NCBI GenBank assembly: GCA_020634975.1
Contig: JACKAQ010000002.1
Span: 62,001-126,000 of the forward strand
Length of the DNA: 64,000 nucleotides
Reading direction: 5' to 3'
Source: JACKAQ01 sp020634975 [NCBI: Calditrichia bacterium]
GTDB lineage: Bacteria > Calditrichota > Calditrichia > RBG-13-44-9
How positions within the stretch are numbered: position 1 is the first letter of the stretch; each line of letters begins with the position of its first letter. Positions 19,125 through 28,843 of the stretch are shown in pieces. The notes under the pieces are model-generated. The model saw nothing but the letters and a program-made list of their open reading frames with translations. It was not told where the DNA came from and made no database searches. The translations under genes and the position numbers were made by a program.

Positions 19125-20274
19125 CTAATCTGCGCTTTTATTAGAAAATTTGGTTGATAAAGAATTTATTGCAGTTGTCAATTCAGCCAGTTCATCTCCG
19201 CCGTGACCGATATACGCAATTTTGCCGTTTTTGTCCACCAAAACATAAAGCGGGATTGAGAAACGGAAATCCGTATTGCTTCCAAAAACACGCCAAAGTG
19301 GATCTTGTTTTCCTTTCCCGTTCATAATATGCGGCCAGGTAAGTTCATATTTTTCAATCGTTTTCATGGCTTTGGGGATATATGACTTCGTATCTACATT
19401 AACTGCGATGATTTTCAGTTCGTCTTTCAATTCCTTGTCAAGCTGCTGAACCTCGGGAAATTTTTGGATACACACAACACACCACGATGCCCAGAAATCA
19501 ATCAGGTAATTTGTGCCGAGCAATGATTCTGCAGAAATGGTTGCTCCGTCAATGGTTTGCTCAACAAATTGGGGAACTTTGTCGCCCGTTTTCAGGATCG
19601 GAAGATTTGATTCTGATAGTGTGATGAACGAGCCATCCACGGCAATAGAATCGATCACGAAATGTTTACCGCAATATTCAATAATTTGGTTTTTATCTAT
19701 CCATTCACCTTTTCCATAAATTCGACCGACCGTCATTGTCAATATCGATTTGTATGTTTGTTCCGCGGCTGTAATCGTAAATGTCAAAAACGCCGTCTCC
19801 ATTCCTTTCTGTGATGCCAATAAGACTTTCACAGGAACCATATTTAAAGACACCTTCTGCACGGTAATGCGGATTCCATCTTAAAATTTTTTTCGATAGT
19901 GCCATCACGAGTGGTATAGTGATCGAATATGACTGTGTAGGGCAAGCTTACCGGACCGGAAGCGGTTTGCCGTTCAATCCAGACGACAATTGATGAATCA
20001 ACTTTGATGGTATATGTTTGGCGTTGATCCGTTGCGCTTCCGAATTGCAAAGCATACTCATTGTCGGACAATCTGTTTTTGTCACTTGAATACCGCCAGG
20101 TGCCATGCCTATTTCTGTAGCAGCCCTATTTTCTTCTCCAAACTCAATTAAGGAGATGGACGTTCTTTGTTCATAATTCGTGTTGATCTGTAAATCAATT
20201 CTGATCGTTTCCTGCCCCAGCATCACATGAGTAAAACAGAATAACAACATTGGAATGATGCCGTTTTTTCGCAT
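19125..20274 (-). CDS. TlpA/ResA-like thioredoxin-fold protein with N-terminal extension (several frameshifts)
   Basis: The 3' frame (19125-19862) encodes a thioredoxin-like domain with the active-site motif WASWCVVC and the cis-Pro region SIPLYVLVD, as in periplasmic TlpA/ResA redoxins that reduce disulfides. The N-terminal part lies in other frames. A signal peptide (MRKNGIIPMLLFCFTHVMLGQ) starts at 20274 behind GAGGAG, then YSSDKNRLSDNEYALQFGS, then WNPHYRAEGVFKYGSCESL and IDIDNDGR, joining the redoxin at RIYGKGEW. At least three indels are needed (near 20100, 19885 and 19715; the last looks like a 4-nt GGTC duplication). The intact protein would have about 380 residues. Confidence 0.75.
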
Positions 20275-20577
20275 TTTGGCTCCTCTTTTGTCGTTTTTGA
20301 GGTTACACGTCGGAAATCGCTGAAAAACATTGCGATTTAAAATGTATCAAATCTGGTTCGGGTTATTTTTTCAAAGGCTTTTAAAAGTTAGTCACGCAAG
20401 CTGATAATTCAAAACTCAATTTACTCAAAAGAAAATCATCGCGGATTGCGATTTTGATTTCTGACGAAAGCGTCATTTTCGAATTTATTCCAATTTGCAT
20501 TTTCGGGGTCAGACGCCTAAATTTATCGGCGAAGTAAAACAGACAACCGGAAAATTTGTAAAAAAGGAGCTGTATTT
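20275..20577. other. Divergent intergenic region, nothing identified
   Basis: A 303-bp region between the divergent redoxin gene and dnaE. It holds an AAGGAG ribosome site just before the TTG start of dnaE. I see no RNA gene or clear regulatory repeat. Confidence 0.5.
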
Positions 20578-23500
20578 TTGGATTACGTTCACCTGCATAA
20601 TCACACGGAATTCAGCCTGCTGGACGGCGCGAACAGCGTCAAAAAGCTGGTCGCAAAAGCAGTGGAATATAACATGCCGGCGTTGGCAATTACCGATCAT
20701 GGGAACATGTTCGGGGCGCTGGAATTTTACAAACAGTGTAAAAGTGCAGGTATCAAACCGATTATCGGGATGGAAGCGTATATGGCGCCGGGCAATCGCC
20801 GCGACCGGAAAATTCGCGGTGTCGGCAATAATACGGCGTATCACCTGCTCATTCTCGCCAAAAACAACACCGGTTACCGCAATCTGATGAAGCTTTCCAG
20901 CTACGCCTATCTGGAAGGATTTTATTACAAACCACGCATCGATAAAGAGCTGCTCCGCAAATACAGCGAAGGGCTGATTGTCACATCCGCCTGCATGAGC
21001 GGGGAAATTTCCTCATTTCTGCAAGCCGGCGACAAAAAAGGGCGCGATGAAATGCGTGGACGAATACCGCGATATTTTCGGTGATGATTATTATATGGAA
21101 ATCCAGAATCACAACATTCCCGATGAAGTGATTTACGATAAAGTCTACAGCCTCGCCAAAGAAATGAACGTCCCGGTGATCGCCACCAACGATTGCCATT
21201 ATCTCAACAAAGGGCATCACGATTCGCACGATGTGCTGGTGTGCATCAGCTCCGGCAAAACCGTGAACGATCCGAAACGGTTGCGTTACGGCACCACCGA
21301 GCTGTATGTCAAAAATGTTGATGAAATGTATAAAATGTTTCCCGGAAAAGCGGAGGCGCTGGAACGCACGCTGGAAATCGCCGAAAAAATCGATGTCGAG
21401 ATCGAAATGGGCGTTCACAAATTGCCCAATTTCCCGCTGCCGGAAGAAGACAAAGACCTTTCGCTGGATGATTTTCTCAAAAAATTATCGTTCAAAGGTG
21501 TTGCCAAAAAATACGGCGACATCGATAACACGCTCGAAGAACGGCTGAAATACGAACTGTCGGTGATCGAAAAAACCGGTTTTGCCGGTTACTTTCTCAT
21601 CGTGCAGGATTTTATCAATCACGCCCGCGAACAGGGCATTCCGGTAGGATTGGGACGCGGTTCCGCTGCCGGAAGCATGGTCGCGTATGCGTTGGGCATC
21701 ACCAATGTGGACCCGATTCGCTACGATTTGCTGTTCGAACGATTCCTCAATCCGGAACGGATTTCGATGCCGGATATCGACATCGATTTCTGCTTTGAAC
21801 GCCGTGAAGAAGTGATCGATTACGTTCGCCAAAAATATGGCGAAGAGAACGTGGCGCAAATTATCACGTTCGGAACGATGCTCTCGAAAGGCGTCATTCG
21901 CGATGTGGCGCGGGCGCTGGAAATCGATTTGAAAGACGCCGATCGCATTTCCAAACTGATTCCGGTGTTTCAGGGCAAACCGATGAAGCTGGAAAAAGCC
22001 TTCGAGGAAATCCCGAACTGAAGGAAATTGCCCAAACCAACGATCCGAAATTTCAGGAGCTGATTCGCCACGCAAAAGTGCTGGAAGGGCTTTCCCGCCA
22101 TTCCTCCGTGCATGCTGCGGGCATTATCATCGCACCGGAAGACATCACCAATTTTGTGCCGCTGTATCAAACCGAAGATGCGAATAAACAAAAGGTTACG
22201 ACTACTCAATTTACGATGGGCGGCTGCGAGGAAATCGGGCTGCTGAAGATGGACTTCCTCGGTTTGCGAACGCTAACGGTGATCAGCAAATGTGTGGATA
22301 TGGTCCAAAAACGCGGTATCAAAATCGATATCGACGAAATTCCGCTGGACGATCCGGCGACGTATGAAATTTTCTGCGACGGCAGCACGGTGGGCATTTT
22401 CCAGTTTGAATCGAAAGGGATGCAGGAATATTTGCGCAAACTGCAACCCAACCGCATCGAAGACCTCATCGCGATGAACGCGCTGTATCGCCCGGGTCCG
22501 ATGGAAAATATCGATACCTACATTGACCGGAAATTCGGTCGCCAAAAAATGGAATATTTGCACCCGCTTTTGGAACCGATTTTGAAGGAAACCAACGGGA
22601 TCATCGTTTATCAGGAACAGGTGATGCGGGTGGCGTCCGATCTGGCGGGATTCAGTCTCGGCAAAGCAGATATTTTACGTCGCGCAATGGGCAAGAAAAA
22701 GCTCGATTTGATGGCAAAAATGGAGGTGGAATTTGTCGAAGGCTGCGCCAAAAAGAATATCGACGCAAAAACCGCCAAAGAGATTTATCAGTTAATTTTC
22801 AAGTTCGCGAGTTACGGATTTAACAAATCACACTCGGCGGCGTATTCGATTCTGGCGTATCAAACGGCGTATCTCAAACGGCATTATCCGGCGGAATTTA
22901 TGGCGGCAACGCTCACGTCGGAAATTAACGATTCCAAACGATTGGTAGTGCTCATCGACGAATGCAAACGGATGGGGCTGGAAGTGGTTCGCCCGGATAT
23001 CCAGTATTCCGGCGCGCTGTTCGATGTGCCGGAAGATCGCAAAGTCAGCTTCGGTTTGACCGCCATCAAAGGCGTCGGGAAAGGTGCCATCCAAACGATT
23101 ATCGATGCCCGCGAACGTGTCGGATCATTCACCAATATTTTCGATTTCGCCAAAGAACTCGATTTGCGCGCCTGCAACAAAAAGGTGTTCGAAGCGCTGG
23201 TTCAGGCCGGTGCATTCGATTCGCTGGAAGGCAATCGCGCCCAGAAATTTGCGGTTATCGAAATGGCGCTCTCGTTCGGTCAAAAATGTCAGGAAAAAGA
23301 GCAGAACAAATCGCAAATCAGCCTGTTCGATATGCCATCGGATAACGGCGATACGTTGGCGGAATCGCTGCTGCAATACCCGCCGATGCCCGCTATCGAG
23401 GAATGGCCGCTCAAAGACAAGTTGCAACGGGAAAAGGATTTGCTCGGATTTTACATCAGCGGTCACCCGATCGACAAATATGCCAACGAAATCAAATTAT

Positions 23501-24039
23501 TTTCCACCGTCGATTGGGATAAACCGGAAACCTATCGCCCCGGAACGGTCGTCAAACTTCCCGCGATGATTAGCATTCTGAAACGGCACATGGATCGCAA
23601 AGGTCGCTTTATGGCTTTTGTGACGTTTGAAGATAAATTTAATTCCTTTGAAGGTGTTGTTTTTTCCAGCACTTACGAAAAATATGCCGAATATCTCCGC
23701 GACGGTGAAATTGTGTTCGTCACCGGAAAAGTGGACGATGCCGGCGACCAAACCCTGAAAATGCTGGTGGATGAGGTAATCCCGATGAGCGAATCCCGCA
23801 ACCGGATGGCCGGTTCGATAAAACTGAAAGTGGACACGAGCAATATTTCGGAAGATCAAATTGACGATCTCTATCGCCTGATCCAAAACAGTCGCGGCTC
23901 AATTCCGTTATTTTTTAACGTTTACACCAACGGCAATGGCGAAGCGCTGTTGCTGAAATCCCGGCGATTCAAAGTGCTGCCAACGGATGATTTTTGGTGG
24001 AAGCCCGCAAAATTCTGGGTGACTCCGCGGTCGAAGTAA
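20578..24039 (+). CDS. dnaE: DNA polymerase III alpha subunit (interrupted by two single-base indels)
   Basis: Replicative DNA polymerase of the DnaE type. The N-terminal PHP domain begins YVHLHNHTEFSLLDGA. The catalytic Asp motif reads MPDIDIDFCFERREEVIDY, and the palm continues with FQFESKGMQEYLRKL and the YQEQVMRVASDLAGFSLGKAD block. A C-terminal OB-fold (about residues 1000-1100) follows. The start is TTG at 20578 behind AAGGAG. One extra A in the A6 run near 21037-21042 shifts the frame (restored reading GDKKGAMKCVDEYRDIF), and one missing G near 22015 shifts it again (EEIPELKEIAQ). With both corrected the protein is full length, about 1150 residues. Because dnaE is essential, these are probably consensus errors. 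Confidence 0.93.
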
Positions 24040-24318
24040 CCTGATTTTTCGCGATTGATATTCACAAAACGTTTTGCCGCTGTGACACGGATGTTCACGG
24101 ATGATGAACTATTGTTGAAAATTATATTTTTTAAATCTGCGTTTATCCGCGAAAATCCGCGGCCAAACGGTTGTCTTTCTTTTGAAATTGCTGAACCTGT
24201 TTCCCAATCACAATTAACAATTTTGGTGCCCCGTGCGAAATCTGCAAATCCGGCAATTCAGCCTGTGTTTTTCTCACTATTTTTTTGACAACCTGCGCAA
24301 CCCGCAAACCCGCTACGG

Positions 24319-25776
24319 TTGAAATTCCGTCTGATATTCCCCAAATTTCCGGGAATTCCGGGCGGTTTGGGTCGCAACTGTGGCGAATATCGATTGCCCT
24401 GTGAACCGGGACTCTCGCCAGAAATACAGCGGCAGGAAGCGATTGCCATTCTCGACAGCGTCAAATCGCTGAATATGAACGCGGTTATTTTTCAGGTTCG
24501 CCCGCAATGCGATGCGTTGTATTTGAGCACGCTGGAGCCGTGGTCGTATTATCTGACCGGCAATCAGGGTGTGCCGCCCGTGCCATTTTACGATCCGCTG
24601 GAATTTTGGGTTCGCGAAGCCCACAAACGGGGACTGGAATTGCATGCGTGGTTTAATCCGTATCGCGCCCACCATCCCTCCGGCGGCGCAATTTCCGAAC
24701 ATTCGATTGTCAAAAAAATGCCTGGATTGGCCAAAGATTTGCAAAACGGCTATTGGTGGCTCGATCCGTCCGTGGCGGAAACCCAGCAGCATTCGCTGGA
24801 TGTGATAATGGATGTCGTCCGGCGATACGATATCGACGGTGTGCATATGGATGATTATTTTTATCCCTACAACAACGGCGAATTTCCGGATAACGACAGT
24901 TGGGAAAACTATCTCGCCGGTGGCGGAAAATTGAACCGGAAAGACTGGCGTCGCGATCACGTCAATCGTTTTATAAAAACACTGTACGAATCGATCAAAT
25001 CCGAAAAACCGCAGGTGCGTTTCGGGCTGAGCCCGTTCGGCATCTGGCGACCGGGCAATCCGCCGTCCATTCGCGGATACGATCAGTTTAACATGCTTTA
25101 CGCTGACGCTAAATTGTGGCTCAATGAAGGATGGATCGATTATTGGTCACCGCAATTGTATTGGCCGGTGAACCAGATTGACCAGAGTTATCCGGTGCTG
25201 CTCGGCTGGTGGTCGCGCGAAAACCGGCATTCGCGGCACATTTGGCCGGGATTGTTTACCAGCCGATACGGCAACGATGAAAATACGCGGGAAATTATCA
25301 GCCAGATTATGATCGAGCGGGGTTTCCAGCATGAAAATCCGGGTCACATTCATTTCAGTATGCGTGCGTTGATGAACGACAGCAGCGCGATCGCCGGAAA
25401 TTTGCGCAGCGGACCGTATCGACGTCCGGCGTTGCCGCCCGCTTTTCCCTGGCTGAGCAATGACGCTCCGGCTGCACCGGAAATCAATTGCAGCATCAGC
25501 GGCGATTCCATTCTCGTGAAATGGTCGCATCCGGATTCGCAAAATATCTATCGCTGGGTGGTTCAGACACAATATGAAAGCGGTTGGTCTGCCCAAATTC
25601 TCGGACGATTTGATCGCCAAATCACGCTACCGATGACCCAATCTGTTCTGTCGAAAGAGCAATCAACCGACAGCACCCAAGTTTATCAAGAATGGAGTTT
25701 ACAAACGATTGCTGTTTCTGCAGTCGATCAATTGAATAACAAAAGTTTGCCGGTGACATTTTTGGTTTCACCGTAA
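24319..25776 (+). CDS. GHL10-type (DUF187) glycoside-hydrolase-like secreted protein, damaged 5' end
   Basis: A TIM-barrel protein of the glycosyl-hydrolase-like 10 family, seen in AVIFQVRPQCDALY, HAWFNPYRAHHP, YDIDGVHMDDYFYP and WSPQLYWPV, followed by a C-terminal fibronectin-like segment. Such proteins are thought to act on cell-wall or surface glycans, but activities are poorly known. The conserved N-terminal strand (RAVWVATVANID) is in a neighbouring frame at about 24361-24396. This requires one extra G near 24350 and one missing G near 24398. Upstream, a frame ending in FLTIFLTTC (about 24265-24297) looks like a lipoprotein signal, so the true gene starts earlier, near 24230. The 24040-24318 gap otherwise holds only short repeat-like sequence (TCCGCGAAAATCCGCGG). 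Confidence 0.75.
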   Translation: MKFRLIFPKFPGIPGGLGRNCGEYRLPCEPGLSPEIQRQEAIAILDSVKSLNMNAVIFQVRPQCDALYLSTLEPWSYYLTGNQGVPPVPFYDPLEFWVREAHKRGLELHAWFNPYRAHHPSGGAISEHSIVKKMPGLAKDLQNGYWWLDPSVAETQQHSLDVIMDVVRRYDIDGVHMDDYFYPYNNGEFPDNDSWENYLAGGGKLNRKDWRRDHVNRFIKTLYESIKSEKPQVRFGLSPFGIWRPGNPPSIRGYDQFNMLYADAKLWLNEGWIDYWSPQLYWPVNQIDQSYPVLLGWWSRENRHSRHIWPGLFTSRYGNDENTREIISQIMIERGFQHENPGHIHFSMRALMNDSSAIAGNLRSGPYRRPALPPAFPWLSNDAPAAPEINCSISGDSILVKWSHPDSQNIYRWVVQTQYESGWSAQILGRFDRQITLPMTQSVLSKEQSTDSTQVYQEWSLQTIAVSAVDQLNNKSLPVTFLVSP

Positions 25777-25804
25777 ATTTTGAGAAACAATAGGAGTTAA
25801 AAAA

Positions 25805-26535
25805 TTGCGAAAACTGATTTTATTTACCGGCTTTTTTGCCAGTCTATTATTTTGGCAATGTGCGGCGTCCAAACCGCCGGTTGCTGCGGGTGAACAAACG
25901 GCACAAACATTTCAACGGGAAATAAAAATGACCGTTGCCGGTGAATATCTGTTGTATTTGCCACAAAATTATGAAACGAGCAAAGATAAATGGCCGCTGA
26001 TGCTGTTTTTGCACGGCGCCGGCGAACGCGGGGATGATTTGGAAAAAGTGAAAGTTCACGGCCCGCCAAAACTGGTTGCCAATGGAAAAGAATTTCCATT
26101 TGTGCTGGTTTCGCCGCAATGCCCGGAAGGAATGTGGTGGTCAACCGATGTGCTCGATGCGTTGCTCAATGAAATTACGGAAAATTACAACATCGATGAA
26201 AACCGGATTTATGTGACCGGATTAAGCATGGGCGGATTTGGCACGTGGGCGTTGGCGGAAAAATATCCGCATCGGTTTGCTGCGATTGCGCCAGTTTGCG
26301 GCGGGGGAGATCCGGCGGCGGTGCCCACATTTTCACATCTGCCGGTTTGGGTGTTCCACGGCGCGAAAGATAATGTTGTGCCCATCGATCGCTCCGAAGC
26401 AATGGTGAACGAACTGAAAAGAATGGCGCAGATGTGCAATTTACCGTTTACCCGGAAGCCGGGCACGATTCGTGGACGGAAACCTACGATAATCCCGCGC
26501 TCTACGAATGGTTTTTGAAACAACGCCGCAAATAA
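25805..26535 (+). CDS. Alpha/beta-hydrolase lipoprotein (esterase/peptidase-like), frameshifted near the 3' end
   Basis: A PHB-depolymerase/phospholipase-like alpha/beta hydrolase. The N-terminal signal has the lipobox FWQC. The oxyanion region LFLHGAGERGDD, nucleophile elbow GLSMGGFG and acid loop GAKDNVVP are present. The catalytic His (EAGHDSWTE) is in the neighbouring frame. One missing A in the AAAA run near 26416 breaks the reading; restored, it continues KNGADVQFTVYPEAGHDSW and ends at the TAA at 26533-26535. The unrepaired frame stops at 26518. The start is TTG behind AGGAG. It may deacylate sugars or peptides; the substrate is unknown. It sits directly downstream of the GHL10 gene. 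Confidence 0.8.
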
Positions 26536-26559
26536 TGTTGGGTCAATAATTTAACAAAA

Positions 26560-26594
26560 GTGCCGGACATTTTCGAAATTGAAATGCCCGGCAC
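26560..26594. terminator. Bidirectional terminator between convergent genes
   Basis: Imperfect hairpin GTGCCGG-A-CATTT / AAATG-C-CCGGCAC with a loop of about 9 nt, between the convergent esterase and kdgK genes. On the minus strand it is followed by TTTTGTT, so it best serves kdgK. Confidence 0.65.
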
Positions 26595-26621
26595 CTGATT
26601 AATTATTTCAACAATCAAAAA

Positions 26622-27655
26622 TTAACGTTCCACCCGACCGGAACCGCTGCCACCCGCCAGTTTTTCAACCTCACTGACAGAAACCAGATTGAAATCGCCG
26701 GGAATTGTTTGCTTCAGACAGGATGCAGCAACGGCAAATTCCAGCGCATCTTTGCTGCTCGATTTGGTAAGCAATCCGTAAATTAATCCGCTGGCGAACG
26801 AATCACCGCCGCCCACGCGATCAACAATTTGAATATCGTAGCGTTTCGAGCGATACGGTTCGGCGCAATCACCGTCATCCAAAAGCATGGCACTCCAGCC
26901 ATTGCGCGAGGCGGAAAAGCTCTCCCGCAGGGTGATTGCGACAGTTTTGAAATTGTAAGTTTTTTTCAACGCTTTCGCCACGCGAAAATAAGCGGCTTCG
27001 TCGAGCGTTGCGGCGTCAACATCGGTGTGTCCGGCTTTCAACCCGAGGCTTTTTTCGGCGTCCTCTTCGTTGGCAATGCAGACATCCACATACGCCATTA
27101 GCGGTTGCATCGTTGCCTGCGCTTCGGCTTCGCTCCACAATTTCTGCCGAAAATTGAGATCGCAGCTCACCGTAACGCCGGCGGCTTTTGCGGCTTTGCA
27201 GGCTTCGATAATTGCGGCACGCGGTTTCTCGCCCAGCGCCGGCGTTATGCCCGTCCAGTGAAACCAGCTTGCACCGCTAAATACCTGTTTCCAATCAACT
27301 TCGCCCGGTTCAATTTCTGCTACTGCGGCGTGTGCGCGATCGTAAACGACCTTTGACGGACGTTGGCTGGCACCGGTTTCCAAAAATAAATGCCCACGCG
27401 ATCACCTTTTCGCACGATAAAATCTTCCTTCACGCCGAAGCGCCGCAGGTGGTTGACCGCTGACTGCCCGATTTCGTGTTTCGGCAACCGCGACACAAAA
27501 TAGCTTTCCAGACCGTAGTTGGACAGCGCCACCGCAACGTTGGCTTCGCCGCCGCCGTAAGTAACATCAAATTGCTGCGCCTGCACAAATCGGGTGAATC
27601 CCGGTGTCGATAGGCGCAACATTATTTCGCCAAAAGTAACCACTTTCTTGCTCAT
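26622..27655 (-). CDS. kdgK: 2-keto-3-deoxygluconate kinase (PfkB family, one frameshift)
   Basis: Phosphorylates 2-keto-3-deoxygluconate to KDPG, the step joining uronate breakdown to Eda. The N-terminal half (27655-27375) has VTFGEIMLRLSTPG and the substrate-binding YGGGEANVAVALSNYG. The C-terminal half has the PfkB signature VDRVGGGDSFASGLIYG with the catalytic Asp. The halves are in different frames: one T is missing from a T-run near 27385, and restoring it gives GIYFLETGASQRPSKVVYD. The ATG at 27655 has GGAG eight bases upstream and overlaps the gntK stop. It is the last gene of the uronate locus and is followed by a terminator. Confidence 0.9.
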
Positions 27656-28173
27656 TTTTTCTTCTCCAACAGTTGAATCCATTTTATTTGCTGTTTGATG
27701 TGCCGGAAAATTTCCTCCGGCGATTGGGAAACATCAATTTTCGGGATGCCGGGCGATGGCTCCAGTGTTTCAAACTGGCTTTTCAGCAATGCTTCCGGCA
27801 TGAAATGCGTATCGCGATTGGCGATGCGTTCGCGAATCAACTCGAAATCGCCGTGCAAATGAACAAACCAGACTTCGCTGCGAACCAGCAGGGTTAGCAA
27901 TCGGCGAATGCGGGTGGTCAGCGCAGAGCAGGTGACCACAACCGGCGAAATTTCCGCATTGATTGCGGCTGCCAGCGATTCGATCCACGGTCCGCGATCC
28001 GCCTCCGTGAGCGGTTCGCCACGCGACATCTTTTGGATATTCACATCCGGGTGATGGTCGTCGCCTTCGATGAAAATCATGCCCGTTTGACCGGCGATAA
28101 ATTTGCCGATCGTCGATTTTCCGCAGCCGGATACGCCCATCAAAACTATTGTTTTTAATGAAATTGCAGACAT
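27652..28173 (-). CDS. gntK: Gluconokinase (GntK/IdnK type)
   Basis: A 173-residue P-loop kinase expected to phosphorylate D-gluconate to 6-phosphogluconate. It has the Walker A sequence GVSGCGKST at about residues 13-21, then EGDDHHPDVNIQKMSRGEPLTEADRGPW, the recognisable gluconokinase block, and VVTCSAL. The start I chose is the ATG at 28173 after GAGGT; upstream codons of the open frame overlap eda and look non-coding. It lies between eda and kdgK with 8-bp and overlapping junctions. No 6-phosphogluconate dehydratase (edd) is near, so why it is in a uronate operon is not obvious. Confidence 0.85.
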   Translation of the reverse strand: MSAISLKTIVLMGVSGCGKSTIGKFIAGQTGMIFIEGDDHHPDVNIQKMSRGEPLTEADRGPWIESLAAAINAEISPVVVTCSALTTRIRRLLTLLVRSEVWFVHLHGDFELIRERIANRDTHFMPEALLKSQFETLEPSPGIPKIDVSQSPEEIFRHIKQQIKWIQLLEKKK

Positions 28174-28181
28174 AAAATACC

Positions 28182-28823
28182 TCAGCGGACGCTTTGAATG
28201 CTTTGCCGGAGGATTCGGGCATTTTCGGTTAATTTGGCAAAATTGCCGTCTGCAATTGCCTGTTTGTCCAGCAACGCTCCGCCGACGCCAACAGCACATG
28301 CACCGGCTTTCAGCCAGTCACCCGCGTTGGTCAGCGAAACGCCGCCGGTGGGCATCAGGCTCAGGTGCGGCATCGGTGCTTTGATCGCTTTGAAAAAGGG
28401 CATCCCGACCACATCTGCCGGGAAAACCTTCACGATATCTGCACCGGCTTCGTGGGCGGTCAAAATTTCGGTTGGTGTGAAACAGCCCGGCATCACCGGC
28501 AAATTGTATCGATGCGCCGTTTGGACAATCTCCGTTTTGAAAATGGGACTGACCACATATTTTGCACCCGCGTTGATCGCCAGTCGTGCCGTTTCCGAAT
28601 CGAGCACGGAGCCGACACCGATGAGCACTTCGCCGGGCAATTCCCGCGATGCTTCTTCGATCACTTTCAGCGCGTTGGGCGTAGTCATCGTAATTTCCAG
28701 CGCGGAAATACCGCCTTCCAGCAATGCCTCCGCCACTCGCAACAGCTTCTGCGAATCGCTCATTCGGATCACCGCGACTGCGCCATCATCGATTATTTTT
28801 TGAACAATTTCAAATCGAGACAT
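28182..28823 (-). CDS. eda: KDPG/KHG aldolase
   Basis: Class-I aldolase that splits 2-keto-3-deoxy-6-phosphogluconate into pyruvate and glyceraldehyde 3-phosphate, the last step of alginate or pectin monomer breakdown. The Schiff-base lysine is K132 (GADIVKVFPAD) and the general base E43 (ALEITMTTPN). The TGGV phosphate loop and the final GVGGALLD are present. The 213-residue length is standard. It starts 20 bp after the Cip1-like gene and continues into gntK and kdgK as a compact catabolic operon. Confidence 0.95.
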   Translation of the reverse strand: MSRFEIVQKIIDDGAVAVIRMSDSQKLLRVAEALLEGGISALEITMTTPNALKVIEEASRELPGEVLIGVGSVLDSETARLAINAGAKYVVSPIFKTEIVQTAHRYNLPVMPGCFTPTEILTAHEAGADIVKVFPADVVGMPFFKAIKAPMPHLSLMPTGGVSLTNAGDWLKAGACAVGVGGALLDKQAIADGNFAKLTENARILRQSIQSVR

Positions 28824-28843
28824 TTTTTCTCCGAAAAATAATT

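Noticed and set aside
22078-24039. Separate gene starting with GTG for a second DNA polymerase subunit
   Set aside because: It is the continuation of dnaE after a one-base deletion; joining the frames gives a normal full-length DnaE.
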